Origin: JADKBO01 sp037968395
GTDB taxonomy: Bacteria > Bacteroidota > Bacteroidia > Chitinophagales > Saprospiraceae
Assembly: GCA_037968395.1 (NCBI GenBank)
Contig: JBBKVK010000031.1
Span: 1-31,379, forward strand
Reading direction: 5' to 3'
Length of the DNA stretch: 31,379 nt
Positions 8,313 through 17,925 of this stretch are shown piece after piece. The position numbers and the translations under genes were made by a program. Position 1 is the stretch's first letter; every line of letters begins with the position of its first letter. A model generated the notes under the pieces. That model ran no database searches and was not told the DNA's origin. It saw nothing but the letters and a program-made list of their open reading frames with translations.

Positions 8313-8474
8313 CTATGAAACTGATAATCGATTCTTATTTATTACATCATACAGTCCCCACTTTATTCTATTAAGCATTAACTCTGTTGGGATAAACTGT
8401 TTTATATTTCGAGTGAGGTTTTTAACCATATAACCATAAGGTAATACATCTAAGATTTCAATTTTTTGGCTCAT
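8313..8474 (-). CDS. Small hypothetical protein, 53 aa
   Basis: ATG at 8474 to TAG at 8313-8315. The product starts MSQKIEILDVLPYGYMVKNL and has about ten Lys/Arg, no signal peptide, no membrane helix and no cysteines. I do not recognise a family. Support for a real gene: it is followed 44 nt later by a strong hairpin with a T-run on the same strand, and no other gene upstream could use that terminator. The amino-acid pattern (alternating hydrophobic and polar, few rare residues) looks protein-like. No Shine-Dalgarno sequence or TAnnTTTG box is obvious. It may be the N-terminal remnant of a longer protein, or the transcript may act as RNA. Confidence 0.45.
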   Translation of the reverse strand: MSQKIEILDVLPYGYMVKNLTRNIKQFIPTELMLNRIKWGLYDVINKNRLSVS

Positions 8475-8914
8475 GATAATTACTTTTCATTAGTAAAGTT
8501 AATTAATATCTCTTTAACGTAGTTTTTGAATTCTAGGTTGTGTGAAATTAGTAAAAAAAATGTTAAAATCAAAATTTTACATATTATTTATCATAATATG
8601 TTGATTGATAAAATGTTAAGTAGCATGTGAATTTTTCGAATTTATGTTGAAATTGTGCTACAAGCATATAAGCGTTTATTTTTGGAGTTTCAACTACTAT
8701 AAATTGTCATATAATCACTTAAGATCGTCCTTTCTTCGGAGGTTTCAGCTACTTGACCATGATTAAGATTAAGAATTGAAATTTAAGTATCTAGTATCTA
8801 AGTTGAAATAATATTTCAAGCATTATCCTAAAAATATTTTTTCTTCCAATTGACTTCATGATCAGCCTTAATAATAGATTATTTTAGTACCTTTACATTA
8901 CGAATTAATGTAAT
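8475..8914. other. AT-rich intergenic region between divergent genes
   Basis: Separates the minus-strand small gene from the plus-strand CoA-transferase. I see no reading frame that looks like protein and no strong hairpin. TACCTTTA at 8888-8895, 19 nt before the next ATG, matches seven of eight positions of TAnnTTTG and could be the -7 box of the CoA-transferase. Confidence 0.5.
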
Positions 8915-9991
8915 ATGTTACAAACCTTTTTTGGAAACCTCAAAGTCATTGAACTAGCCTCTGTATTAGCTGGACCGCTTGTTGGTAGCTTTCTTTCTGA
9001 ACTTGGTGCAGATGTAGTCAAAATCGAGAATAAAATATCAAGTGGAGATGTAACCCGGCAGTGGAAAAATAGTAAGGAATCTCCTGAATCAAACTCAAGT
9101 GCTTACTATGCCAGTGCCAACTATAATAAAACGTCACTTTTGTTAGACTTTAATGATCCAAAAGATTTAAAAACAATTCACGACCTTATAGCAGGAGCAG
9201 ACATACTCATTTCCAATTACCAAAAGAGGGTAGGGCAGAAGTTTGGTCTTGATCATGAGACCATTACTAAGCAATTTTCGAATATTATATATTTACAATT
9301 GGATGCTTATAGTTATGACGATCCAAGACCAGGATTTGACATGGTGATGCAAGCAGATGCAGGTTATATAAGTATGTGTGGGACTGATGAAGGTGACTTG
9401 GTCAAGATACCTGTAGCTATGATGGATATATTGGCATCTCATCAGATGAAAGAGGGGTTGTTGCTTGCAATGTTACAGAAGTCCAAAACTGGTAAAGGTT
9501 CTGTTGTTATGGTGTCGTTGTATCAAGCAGCGGTTTCAGGATTGATTAATCAAGGAGCTAATTACTTAAATCAAGATATTATAGCAAAACCCATGGGGAC
9601 AAAGCATCCCAATATAGCTCCGTATGGTGACATGGTAAGTTGCCTTTCTGGGCAAAAGATATTAGTAGCAGTAGGAAGTGATGCTCAATTTGTGGGTTTA
9701 GCAGAAGGGTTAGGTATCCCAAGGGATGAATGGTTACTTTTTAGTAAAAATTCGTCTAGACTAAGTGGAAGGCGTGACCTTATGCAACTTTTGAATCATT
9801 ACACAAATCAAATAGGGTTAGAAAATCTAACAGCGTTATTATCTAGTAAGGGTATTCCCTATAGTATGATAAAAGATTTAAAAAAAGTTTTTGAAGACCC
9901 GTTGGCAAAAGAGATGGTTTTAAAAGATAAAGATAATATGCTGTCAATCAGCGGTATTGCTTTTAAATTAAAACAAGCAAGTACAATATAG
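8915..9991 (+). CDS. CaiB/BaiF family (class III) CoA-transferase
   Basis: A 358-aa cytoplasmic enzyme of the family that includes formyl-CoA transferase and alpha-methylacyl-CoA racemase. The N-terminal LKVIELASVLAGPLVG (9-24) and LGADVVKIE (30-38) bind CoA, and PRPGFDMVMQADAGY (137-151) is the second family block. Asp171 in PVAMMDIL occupies the place of the catalytic Asp that carries the acyl anhydride in formyl-CoA transferase. C-terminal KGIPYSMIKDLKKVFEDP matches the usual 'P.....s..ev..dp' segment. At 358 aa it is slightly shorter than most members (380-400), so the acyl substrate cannot be inferred. It is upstream of, and codirectional with, the secretion cluster, 103 nt away, but shows no functional link to it. 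Confidence 0.9.
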   Translation: MLQTFFGNLKVIELASVLAGPLVGSFLSELGADVVKIENKISSGDVTRQWKNSKESPESNSSAYYASANYNKTSLLLDFNDPKDLKTIHDLIAGADILISNYQKRVGQKFGLDHETITKQFSNIIYLQLDAYSYDDPRPGFDMVMQADAGYISMCGTDEGDLVKIPVAMMDILASHQMKEGLLLAMLQKSKTGKGSVVMVSLYQAAVSGLINQGANYLNQDIIAKPMGTKHPNIAPYGDMVSCLSGQKILVAVGSDAQFVGLAEGLGIPRDEWLLFSKNSSRLSGRRDLMQLLNHYTNQIGLENLTALLSSKGIPYSMIKDLKKVFEDPLAKEMVLKDKDNMLSISGIAFKLKQASTI

Positions 9992-10094
9992 TAAATTAAA
10001 ACCAGGGAGTAAAAAAGGGCTAAGTGAACTTAAAGTAATTAGGTTAAGTTAGACCAAATAGATTAAACTAAGAACATATAAACTATACATTATT

Positions 10095-11111
10095 GTGAAA
10101 AACTTATACAAACGATCCATAGTTATGACGGTTTGTCTCCTAACAATGATAGGAGCATTTGGTCAGGATTTGCACTATTCGCAATTCTATAACTCCCCCC
10201 TCAATCTAAATCCTGCTCAGACAGGAATTTTTAATGGTGATCAGCGATTTACGTTGAGCATGAGAGATCAGTGGCGTTATGTTCCTGTTCCTTGGACCAC
10301 TTTTTCAGCATCTTATGATTACAAGATTCTACCAGAGAATGTTAAGGACCTCTTTGCAGTCGGCTTTAACTTTAACTATGATAGACAAGGAGCTTCAAGA
10401 TTAAACCTGAGTGGATTAAATGCTTCTGGTTCTTATTCAAGAGTTTTAAATAGAAATAATATCATAACTGCTGGTGCTTTATTAGGATTTGCCTCCAGAG
10501 GCTTTAGTCTAGATGATCTTACTTGGGACAAGCAATGGGATGGAACTACTTTTGACCCAACTGCTGGCTCTGGTGAAAATTTTGATGTAAGAAGGGTTTA
10601 CTTTTTAGAATCTTCATTGGGGTTAAATTATAGACTTCAGAAAGACGAAAGAACTAAAGTAGATCTTGGAATTGGAGCTTATCATATTTACAGACCAACT
10701 ACAGGATTTTATAATATAGAAAACAAGAGACTTCCTACCAATGTATCATTATCCGCAATAGGATCTGTAAAAATAATTGATGCCTTAGATATCCAATTGC
10801 AAATACTTCGACAAATTCAAGACGAATACCGAGAAATGGTATATGGTGGATTAGCTAAGATATACTTGTCTCAACAACGAGGTAAGGCGACCCAAGTACA
10901 CGTTGGGTTAGGTTACAGAACAGCTAAATCATTTATTCCAACGGTGGCTGTACAGTTTAATAGCTGGTATGTAAGCCTTTCTTATGATTTTGACGATACA
11001 GAGCTGAACCAAGTATTAAATTCTAGTAGAGGTGGGCCTGAGATTCACTTACGTTATATTATTACTAAGGTTAAGCCATTAAACGATAGAAAAGTATGTC
11101 CAATTTATTAA
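10095..11111 (+). CDS. PorP/SprF family type IX secretion membrane protein
   Basis: A 338-aa outer-membrane beta-barrel. A signal peptide (residues 1 to about 23, ending AFG) is followed by the family's opening block: QDLHYSQFYNSPLNLNPAQTG (24-44, in two parts), then RFTLSMRDQWRYVPVPW (51-67). The remainder alternates polar and hydrophobic residues and ends with a YVSLSYDFD-type strand followed by GGPEIHLRY, as in PorP/SprF. Known members bind PorE or PorK/L/M parts of the T9SS, or serve as partners for particular type B cargo (SprF with SprB). The start is a GTG at 10095; it gives a normal signal peptide. It is 19 nt upstream of the PorE-like gene and two genes upstream of a type B cargo, which points to a dedicated export partner rather than the core PorP, though this is inference. 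Confidence 0.92.
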   Translation: MKNLYKRSIVMTVCLLTMIGAFGQDLHYSQFYNSPLNLNPAQTGIFNGDQRFTLSMRDQWRYVPVPWTTFSASYDYKILPENVKDLFAVGFNFNYDRQGASRLNLSGLNASGSYSRVLNRNNIITAGALLGFASRGFSLDDLTWDKQWDGTTFDPTAGSGENFDVRRVYFLESSLGLNYRLQKDERTKVDLGIGAYHIYRPTTGFYNIENKRLPTNVSLSAIGSVKIIDALDIQLQILRQIQDEYREMVYGGLAKIYLSQQRGKATQVHVGLGYRTAKSFIPTVAVQFNSWYVSLSYDFDDTELNQVLNSSRGGPEIHLRYIITKVKPLNDRKVCPIY

Positions 11112-11130
11112 TTATAAGCAAGTAAAAGAA

Positions 11131-13548
11131 ATGAAAAAAATAACGATATTAATCCTATTTGTTTCTTTGGCTGCTACATCATTTGGGCAGACCAAAAAAG
11201 CATTTAAAGAGGCAGCTGAAAAAGCAGTAACTCAAAATAATCATTATGCGGCTTTAACCTATTTTAATCAAGTTTTAGAATTTGATAAGAATGATAAAGA
11301 AATTTTGTTGAAATCTGCAACTGCCGCTAGGAAATTTAATTCCTACGATATTGCTGCTAAGAAATATGCATACCTTTTAGATACATTAGAATATACAGGG
11401 GATTCTACAGCGATATTTTATGCTGCCGAGATGAATCAGATGCTCGGTAGATATGATAAAGCTACAGAATATTATGACCGTTACCTTACTGAATACGGAA
11501 ATGACAAACAAGCAATGTCTATTAAAGCTAAGGCTGGTAAAGATGCAGCTGTCTATGCTAGTGCAAAGATCAAAGAGGTAGATGAAAACATTACTTTGGA
11601 GCGATTGTCTTCAGATGTAAACAGCAACTATTCTGATTTTGGGGCTTTCATGGTTGGAGATCAACTATATTACTCATCGATGAGATATCTAGAAGAGAAA
11701 TCTATAGAAAAACCTGCTAAACAGTTGTCAAAATTATTGACAAAAAACAAAGAGGAAAGTTCTCAACCAATTGATACTGAATTTAATAAAAGAAACAAGT
11801 CAGTAGCAAATGCTTCGCTTGATAAAAAGAAGAAGAAATTATTTTATACGGTTTGTGATTATGTTTCTGAAAGTGATTTGAGGTGCGATATATACTATTC
11901 ATTGATGTTACCTAATGGTAGCTTTGAAGATGAGCGTAAGTTGCCAGCAGTAATAAATGACACTACTCATACGTCTACACACCCAAGTATTGCTATAGAT
12001 CCTGTAACAGGTAATGAAATTTTATATTTTAGTTCAGATAGACCAGGTGGTAAAGGCGGGTTAGATATTTGGTACTCTATTATTGATCCAAAACTTGGGT
12101 ATTCTAGACCAATCAACTTATCAAGCATTAACACAGATGGCAATGAAGCGACTCCTTTTTTTCATAACCCAACTAATACATTATACTTTAGTTCTGATGG
12201 TAGAATGGGTCTAGGAGGATATGACGTCTTTCAAAGTTCTTATTATGAAGGTATTTATGGAGAGCCCATTTTAATATCGGCACCAATTAATTCTAGTTAT
12301 CATGACATGTATTACACATTGAGTGATGACGCAACAAAAGCATTGTTTTCAACTAATAGAGAAGGAGCTTCATATATCGACAACGAATTGAAAGCCTGTT
12401 GTTTTGACATCTATAAAGCTGATATTAAGCCAGCAGAAATTGACCTCTTTGCATTAACTTTTGATAAGTTTACTAAAGAAGATCTTATAGGTGCTACAGT
12501 TTCTATTTATGATGAAGTAAATGGATCTTTAGTAGCACAACTAACAATTGACACTTCAAATGTACATCCGTTTAAGGTTTTAAAAAATAAGAACTATTTA
12601 TTAGTTGGTTCAAAAAATGGATATCTACCGGATACTATCAAACTTTCTACTTATAATCTAGAAAGTGACGATCCAATTACCGAAAAGTTATACTTAGAGC
12701 CATTAGGAATTGGTTTGGATGTTTTTACTTTTGATGCAGATACCAAAGAAGCTCTAAAAGGTGTAACCATAGTATTAGAAGATCTTAGCGATCCTACTAA
12801 CCCACAATTAATGGAGGTGAACACTTTAAGTAATGACTTTCATTTTGTGCTTGATAAAGACAAATCTTACCGTCTAACAGCTAAGAAAAATGGTTATACG
12901 TCTGTTTCAGAAATTATTGACACAAGAGGTGTTACTGGCAATATAACAAGAAAACTTTATCTTAATAAATTTGATCTTGGGGCATATCTACCTATCGCAT
13001 TGTATTTTGATAATGATGAGCCAGATCCAGATAGTAAGTCGACAGCGTCTAATGCAATTTTTGGTGACTTGCTCTCATCATATATGGGCAGGAAAGAGAC
13101 TTTTATGGTCAAATACGGTAAAGGTGCTAAGCCTGATGTTAGGGAAGAGCAGACAGCTAGGATGGAAGATTTTTTTGAAGGAGACGTAAGAGGTGGTTAT
13201 GATCAGTTTAGAGTATTTATGGATGGATTGATTCAAGAGCTCCAGACAGGTAAACGTCTTGATATGACTATAAGAGGTTATGCTTCACCTAGATTTGACC
13301 TTAAATATAACCTAGTATTGGCTCAACGAAGGATTAATAGTGTTCGAAATGACATGGAGAGATACAAAGGAGGTATTTTAGAACCATATTTAAGGAGCAA
13401 GCAATTAATTATTACTGAGATTTCTTATGGTGAAGAACTTTCTCCCCCGGATGTGATTGACAACCTCACTGATGAGAGAGAATCCATTTATTCACTACTA
13501 GCTTCTATGCAAAGAAGAGTAGAGATCGTAAGTGTCATTAGTAAATAG
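11131..13548 (+). CDS. PorE-like TPR/PD40/OmpA-domain protein
   Basis: An 805-aa periplasmic protein. A signal peptide (1-20, ATSFGQ) precedes TPR-like helices (~22-125), then a PD40/WD40-like beta-propeller (~160-430; repeated LYFSSDRPGGKGGLDIW- and LYFSSDGRMGLGGYDVF-type blades). Two carboxypeptidase-regulatory-like beta-sandwich domains follow (~435-525 and ~527-612), then a divergent OmpA-like domain (~620-805: LYFDNDEPDPDS, IRGYASPRFDLKYN, LAQRRINSV). This domain order matches Porphyromonas PorE, which ties the T9SS to peptidoglycan. Many Bacteroidota carry several such proteins beside PorP/SprF genes. The OmpA part lacks the classic TD...R pair, so peptidoglycan binding should not be assumed. 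It follows the PorP/SprF gene by 19 nt and is followed without a gap by the cargo gene; the three are likely one operon. Confidence 0.88.
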   Translation: MKKITILILFVSLAATSFGQTKKAFKEAAEKAVTQNNHYAALTYFNQVLEFDKNDKEILLKSATAARKFNSYDIAAKKYAYLLDTLEYTGDSTAIFYAAEMNQMLGRYDKATEYYDRYLTEYGNDKQAMSIKAKAGKDAAVYASAKIKEVDENITLERLSSDVNSNYSDFGAFMVGDQLYYSSMRYLEEKSIEKPAKQLSKLLTKNKEESSQPIDTEFNKRNKSVANASLDKKKKKLFYTVCDYVSESDLRCDIYYSLMLPNGSFEDERKLPAVINDTTHTSTHPSIAIDPVTGNEILYFSSDRPGGKGGLDIWYSIIDPKLGYSRPINLSSINTDGNEATPFFHNPTNTLYFSSDGRMGLGGYDVFQSSYYEGIYGEPILISAPINSSYHDMYYTLSDDATKALFSTNREGASYIDNELKACCFDIYKADIKPAEIDLFALTFDKFTKEDLIGATVSIYDEVNGSLVAQLTIDTSNVHPFKVLKNKNYLLVGSKNGYLPDTIKLSTYNLESDDPITEKLYLEPLGIGLDVFTFDADTKEALKGVTIVLEDLSDPTNPQLMEVNTLSNDFHFVLDKDKSYRLTAKKNGYTSVSEIIDTRGVTGNITRKLYLNKFDLGAYLPIALYFDNDEPDPDSKSTASNAIFGDLLSSYMGRKETFMVKYGKGAKPDVREEQTARMEDFFEGDVRGGYDQFRVFMDGLIQELQTGKRLDMTIRGYASPRFDLKYNLVLAQRRINSVRNDMERYKGGILEPYLRSKQLIITEISYGEELSPPDVIDNLTDERESIYSLLASMQRRVEIVSVISK

Positions 13549-13594
13549 AGCGATTATGGAAAGGAATAATATAAATAAAGTAAAATCATCCACG

Positions 13595-16500
13595 ATGAAA
13601 ACTTTTAAAAATAAATTAGGACTACAATTAAAGACAGGATTAATATTAATACTGGGACTCTTATTTGTGGCAATAGATTTAAATGCTACTCATATTGTTG
13701 GAGGTAACCTAACATACCGTAAGGTTGGGCCTAATACATTTGAGATTACATTAGAGTTAAGGAGAGATTGTTTTTTGGGTTCATCGGAGGCAGAATTTGA
13801 TAACCCTGCCGCAATTGGAATTTTTTCTTCAATGGGAGCACTCCAATTAGGCTTAGGAACAAATGGAGCAATATTAATTCCTTATGATGCCAGTGATACT
13901 TTAAATAATATCATCATAAGTGACTGCGGATTTGAAGGGACTCAAGTATGCGTTGAAGAGTTTAAGTACAAACAAGTAGTTACTTTACCAAGAAGATCAG
14001 GAGGGTATATTTTAGCCTACCAAAGATGTTGTAGAAATGGCTCACTTAATAACGTATTCGAACCATTAGAGACTGGAGCTACATATTCTGTTAGAATACC
14101 TGAATTAGCATTCGATTCAGACAATGATTCACCATCTTTTAATCAATGGCCTCCAGTATATATTTGTGCTAATGAGGCAATCAATTTTGATCATAGTGCA
14201 ATGGATACCGATGGAGACTCATTAGTATATAAACTTTGTGTACCTAGAAATGGAGCAACAAAACAGTTTCCTAAACCACAACCTCCAGGACCACCTCCAT
14301 ACCAAGAGATAACGTGGCAATCACCTTATGACTTAACTAATCTTTTGGGTGGTGTCCCATTAAAAATTGACTCCAAAACAGGACAGATAACGGGTACTCC
14401 TAATTCAGTTGGTCAATTCTTAGTTGGCGTCTGTGTTGAAGAATATAGAAATGGGGTTTTTATAGGTCAAGTTGTCAGAGATTTTCAATACAACGTAAGG
14501 GTTTGCAGTGATCCGCCAACAGCGGTGTTCGATGCTCCTACTGAAAATTGTGATGGACTGACAATTGATTTTACAAATGAATCCATATCCGCATCTCAAT
14601 ATTTTTGGAATTTTGATTATCCAAGTACAGATTCTGCTAATTTTACAACAATAGAAAACCCGACATTTACTTTTCCTAGTTCTGGGACGTATGATGTGTT
14701 TCTTAGAGTAGTAAGAGGTACAGATAAATGTAGTGATTCTATAGTAAAAACGATTAATGTCTTTGATGCAGAATTTAATGTAGACTTTGATGTTACCTTG
14801 GAGGAGTGTTTAGGTACTGATATGGTAACTTATTCATTTACAGATAAATCGACCATAAATGTCCCTGGCGTAATATCCCAGGGATGGGTCTGGACTGTAA
14901 CTCAGGGTACTAATACTCAAACCTTAAATGGCAATCCGGCGACGATAGATTTATTACCAGGAGATTATACTATACAGTTAGATGTCATGGCGAGCAATGG
15001 TTGTGCAGGAAGTGTAATAAAAAGTATTAATTATGAGGATTTTGTACTACAACCAGATTTCGATGTAGCCATTTCAGGATGTACATCTAATGATAGTTTG
15101 AGGATAAGGTTAGACGATTTTACAGCCGAAAACAATCCAGATTATATTATAACTGATAGGGCTTGGACCATTACTTTTAATAACACAACTATCACCGCTT
15201 CAGGGGATAATGCTATTGTGAGCATACCAAGAACAAATTATACAGTAAAGCTTATAGTAACCAGTAATAATGGATGTATAAAAGATATTCAAAAAGACTT
15301 TTTGATTACGAATTTCATTCCTACAGCTGATTTTACTTTTGCTTTATCAGGGTGTAATGGTGGGAATAATCCATTGATAAAATTATCAGAATTGTCAAAT
15401 GATACTGTACAGTATAGTGCAGCCTTATCTTATAATTGGACCCTTAATGGTAATGTGTTAGTTGGGGATACTGTATTGTACGAGTCGATCAATGAAGATA
15501 CTATCTTAGCAATCTTAAATGTTGAGTTTGCCGATGGATGCTTTGCTACAACCAGCCAAGTCATTAGGATTGATGAGATTAGACCACAAGTTAACTATAC
15601 ATGGCAAACTGAAGAGTGTCCGACAGATGGGGAAGTATCAATTATTTTAACGTTTGACACCACGAAAGTCTATGGTTATGATTATGATCAATTGGTTTGG
15701 TCTACAGGTATAGCAACTAATGTAAAGAGTTTTACAGGCAATCCAATTACCATTACTGTTCCAAAAGATAGTACAGCAGTAGTTACACTTAGTACAAATT
15801 TTGAAAACGGTTGCAGTGATGAAGTTGATAATAGCTTTTATCCTGGTGATTTTGCACAGATTATATTAGTTGCAGACTCAATAGTATTATGCCCTAATGA
15901 AAAAGCACCTTTAGTTGTCAGCTCAAATCCTAATTTGACTTATACATGGACCCCAACAATAGGATTAGATTTAACAGACCCATCAAAACCTATAGTTGCT
16001 TCAAATATGGATAGAACATATACGGTTGTTGTTTCTGATGGATTGTGTAGTGTGACTGATAGTATTTTTGTCGATGTATTAGAGCAAATAGACCTTACTA
16101 TTATTGGAGATGATTTTACGTGTAACGGCGATGTAGCGTTAGAAGCAACAGGGGCAGTAGGTCCAGGGGAGTATGAATGGTCTAATCAAATAGACTTTGC
16201 TACTATTGTTGCTACAGGACCGAACTTAGTTGATAATTTTAAAGGTCTTAGTAAAACTTATTATGTCAGGTACAAAGCAGATATTTGTGATGCCAATCCA
16301 TCAGCAATTACAGTAGTCAATCAAACTCCTATATTAGACTTGATTACACCATTTGAGATGTGTATTAATGATACCATTACTTACAGGATTACAAACGAGA
16401 ACTCTATTCATATAATAGATATATTATGGGTGCCTAATCCCCATATTTTAGCTGGAGGAAATACATTGGAACCTACTATTACGGTTTTGCCTACAGATAA

Positions 16501-17827
16501 TGGCTCATTTGAGTTGTACTATACGGCTAAAAATCAGTTTGGATGTTCGATTACGGATACATTAGTGATAGAAATTGCAGAAAACCCTATTGTCGACTTT
16601 ACCTATGAAGTTGTGGATTGTGATAATTATGAAGTTTGCTTTAAAGTCGTTGGAGAATTAAATGGTTTTCCTATTTGGGATCTTGGAGATACGACAACTA
16701 CCGACGATAGATTTTTAATTAAAGAAGTATGTTATATATATCCCGGACCTGGCACTTATATTGTAACATTAGAGAATGCTTCTGCTATATGTCCATTTGC
16801 TACAGTAACTAAGACCATTACATTAAATGGATCTTTACCTTTATTTGATTTAGAAAATTTAGAAATTTGTAGAGATTCTATTATCGAAATACCAGTACCC
16901 GCAGGAGTAGTTAATCTTGAATTTAGTTGGTGTGACTTACAAGGCAATGAGATTAGTAAAACAGACCCATTAGTGGTCACAGTAACTAATTCTACTGCAT
17001 TTATATTAAAAGTAATTGATGAAAATGGATGCCCTTTTAGTGATACAATTAATGTCAATTCATTTGACTTTGATTATATATTAACTACTCCTACAGTATA
17101 TTGTGCTGGAGAGGAAGTACAAGCTTCGATAGAGGTAAAAGGGGCGGATATTATAGATTTTATATATGATTGGAGTCCAGCAGCTTGTGTCGTAAGTGGA
17201 GGAAATACTGCCAATCCAATTCTACTAATTACAGGTGATAAGACCATAAATGTCACTGTTATTCATCCAGGTTTAGGATGTGTTTTAACAGAGAGTTTTG
17301 AGGTGAAAGTGACTGAACTTATGATTACAGCAGATTCCGATCCGGATACAGAAATTTATCAGGGAGATAGTGTGGATATTTATGTTGTAGACCAAATGAC
17401 AGGAGATACATATGAATGGAGCAATGGAGCTAAAACAGGATCTCAGACAGTAAGCCCAGATGAAACTACAACCTATTCTGTCACTGTTACAGATGAAAAC
17501 GGATGTACTGGTATTGCTTCACTTACTGTTATAGTTATTAAGCCAAATTGTGAAGAAGATGTATTCTTACCAAATGCTTTTTCACCAAATGGCGATAATG
17601 TAAATAATGTACTTTACGTAAGATCTAACTTTATTGATGATATGATGTTAATCATCTATAATAGATATAATGAAGAAGTCTTTAGATCTACAGACCAAGC
17701 AAATGGATGGGATGGAACATTTAAAGGAGCACAACTTTCCCCAGATTCATATGGCTACTTTTTAACTGCCACTTGTGTAGATGGTGAAACAATAAAAAGG
17801 CAAGGAAGTATCAATTTGCTGAGATAA
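13595..17827 (+). CDS. Giant secreted adhesin-like protein with T9SS type B C-terminal signal
   Basis: 1410 aa from ATG 13595. I chose this start because MKTFKNKLGLQLKTG begins a standard signal peptide ending LNA before THIVGG; a GTG at 13532 and an ATG at 13556 would only add a non-signal leader and overlap the upstream gene. The first ~300 residues form a Cys-rich module starting THIVGGNLTYRKVG, common at the N-terminus of Saprospiria and Flavobacteriia surface proteins. A long series of Ig/PKD-like units follows, each with a (D/G)C motif and a FxFxFPSSGTYDVFLRV-type strand pattern. The final ~91 residues (about 1320-1410) are a type B C-terminal signal: VFLPNAFSPNGDNVNN, IIYNRYNEEVF, NGWDGTFKG, ending SINLLR. 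Two spots deviate from the usual NGDG.ND and DRWG. Probably exported across the outer membrane and surface-attached. No enzymatic domain is visible. Confidence 0.9.
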   Translation: MKTFKNKLGLQLKTGLILILGLLFVAIDLNATHIVGGNLTYRKVGPNTFEITLELRRDCFLGSSEAEFDNPAAIGIFSSMGALQLGLGTNGAILIPYDASDTLNNIIISDCGFEGTQVCVEEFKYKQVVTLPRRSGGYILAYQRCCRNGSLNNVFEPLETGATYSVRIPELAFDSDNDSPSFNQWPPVYICANEAINFDHSAMDTDGDSLVYKLCVPRNGATKQFPKPQPPGPPPYQEITWQSPYDLTNLLGGVPLKIDSKTGQITGTPNSVGQFLVGVCVEEYRNGVFIGQVVRDFQYNVRVCSDPPTAVFDAPTENCDGLTIDFTNESISASQYFWNFDYPSTDSANFTTIENPTFTFPSSGTYDVFLRVVRGTDKCSDSIVKTINVFDAEFNVDFDVTLEECLGTDMVTYSFTDKSTINVPGVISQGWVWTVTQGTNTQTLNGNPATIDLLPGDYTIQLDVMASNGCAGSVIKSINYEDFVLQPDFDVAISGCTSNDSLRIRLDDFTAENNPDYIITDRAWTITFNNTTITASGDNAIVSIPRTNYTVKLIVTSNNGCIKDIQKDFLITNFIPTADFTFALSGCNGGNNPLIKLSELSNDTVQYSAALSYNWTLNGNVLVGDTVLYESINEDTILAILNVEFADGCFATTSQVIRIDEIRPQVNYTWQTEECPTDGEVSIILTFDTTKVYGYDYDQLVWSTGIATNVKSFTGNPITITVPKDSTAVVTLSTNFENGCSDEVDNSFYPGDFAQIILVADSIVLCPNEKAPLVVSSNPNLTYTWTPTIGLDLTDPSKPIVASNMDRTYTVVVSDGLCSVTDSIFVDVLEQIDLTIIGDDFTCNGDVALEATGAVGPGEYEWSNQIDFATIVATGPNLVDNFKGLSKTYYVRYKADICDANPSAITVVNQTPILDLITPFEMCINDTITYRITNENSIHIIDILWVPNPHILAGGNTLEPTITVLPTDNGSFELYYTAKNQFGCSITDTLVIEIAENPIVDFTYEVVDCDNYEVCFKVVGELNGFPIWDLGDTTTTDDRFLIKEVCYIYPGPGTYIVTLENASAICPFATVTKTITLNGSLPLFDLENLEICRDSIIEIPVPAGVVNLEFSWCDLQGNEISKTDPLVVTVTNSTAFILKVIDENGCPFSDTINVNSFDFDYILTTPTVYCAGEEVQASIEVKGADIIDFIYDWSPAACVVSGGNTANPILLITGDKTINVTVIHPGLGCVLTESFEVKVTELMITADSDPDTEIYQGDSVDIYVVDQMTGDTYEWSNGAKTGSQTVSPDETTTYSVTVTDENGCTGIASLTVIVIKPNCEEDVFLPNAFSPNGDNVNNVLYVRSNFIDDMMLIIYNRYNEEVFRSTDQANGWDGTFKGAQLSPDSYGYFLTATCVDGETIKRQGSINLLR

Positions 17828-17842
17828 TAATAAGACGAAAAG

Positions 17843-17876
17843 AAGCCATTTTGCATTTGTGAAATGGTTTTTTTTT
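17843..17876 (+). terminator. Rho-independent terminator of the PorP/PorE-like/cargo cluster
   Basis: AAGCCATTTT (17843-17852) pairs with GAAATGGTTT (17861-17870, with G-U pairs) around an 8-base loop, and is followed by a run of nine T ending at 17876. It lies 16 nt after the cargo stop and protects against read-through into the convergent gene. Confidence 0.75.
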
Positions 17877-17925
17877 GTGGCAAGTTATATACTTTATAAA
17901 TATTGACAACTAGGTTATTACTATT

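Noticed and set aside
8248..8433. 61-codon plus-strand frame
   Set aside because: Antisense to the 53-aa gene; it starts inside the terminator hairpin and has an aromatic-rich shadow composition.
13532..13594. Upstream GTG (13532) or ATG (13556) starts for the 1410-aa cargo
   Set aside because: They add a polar leader in front of a complete signal peptide, and the GTG lies inside the upstream gene.
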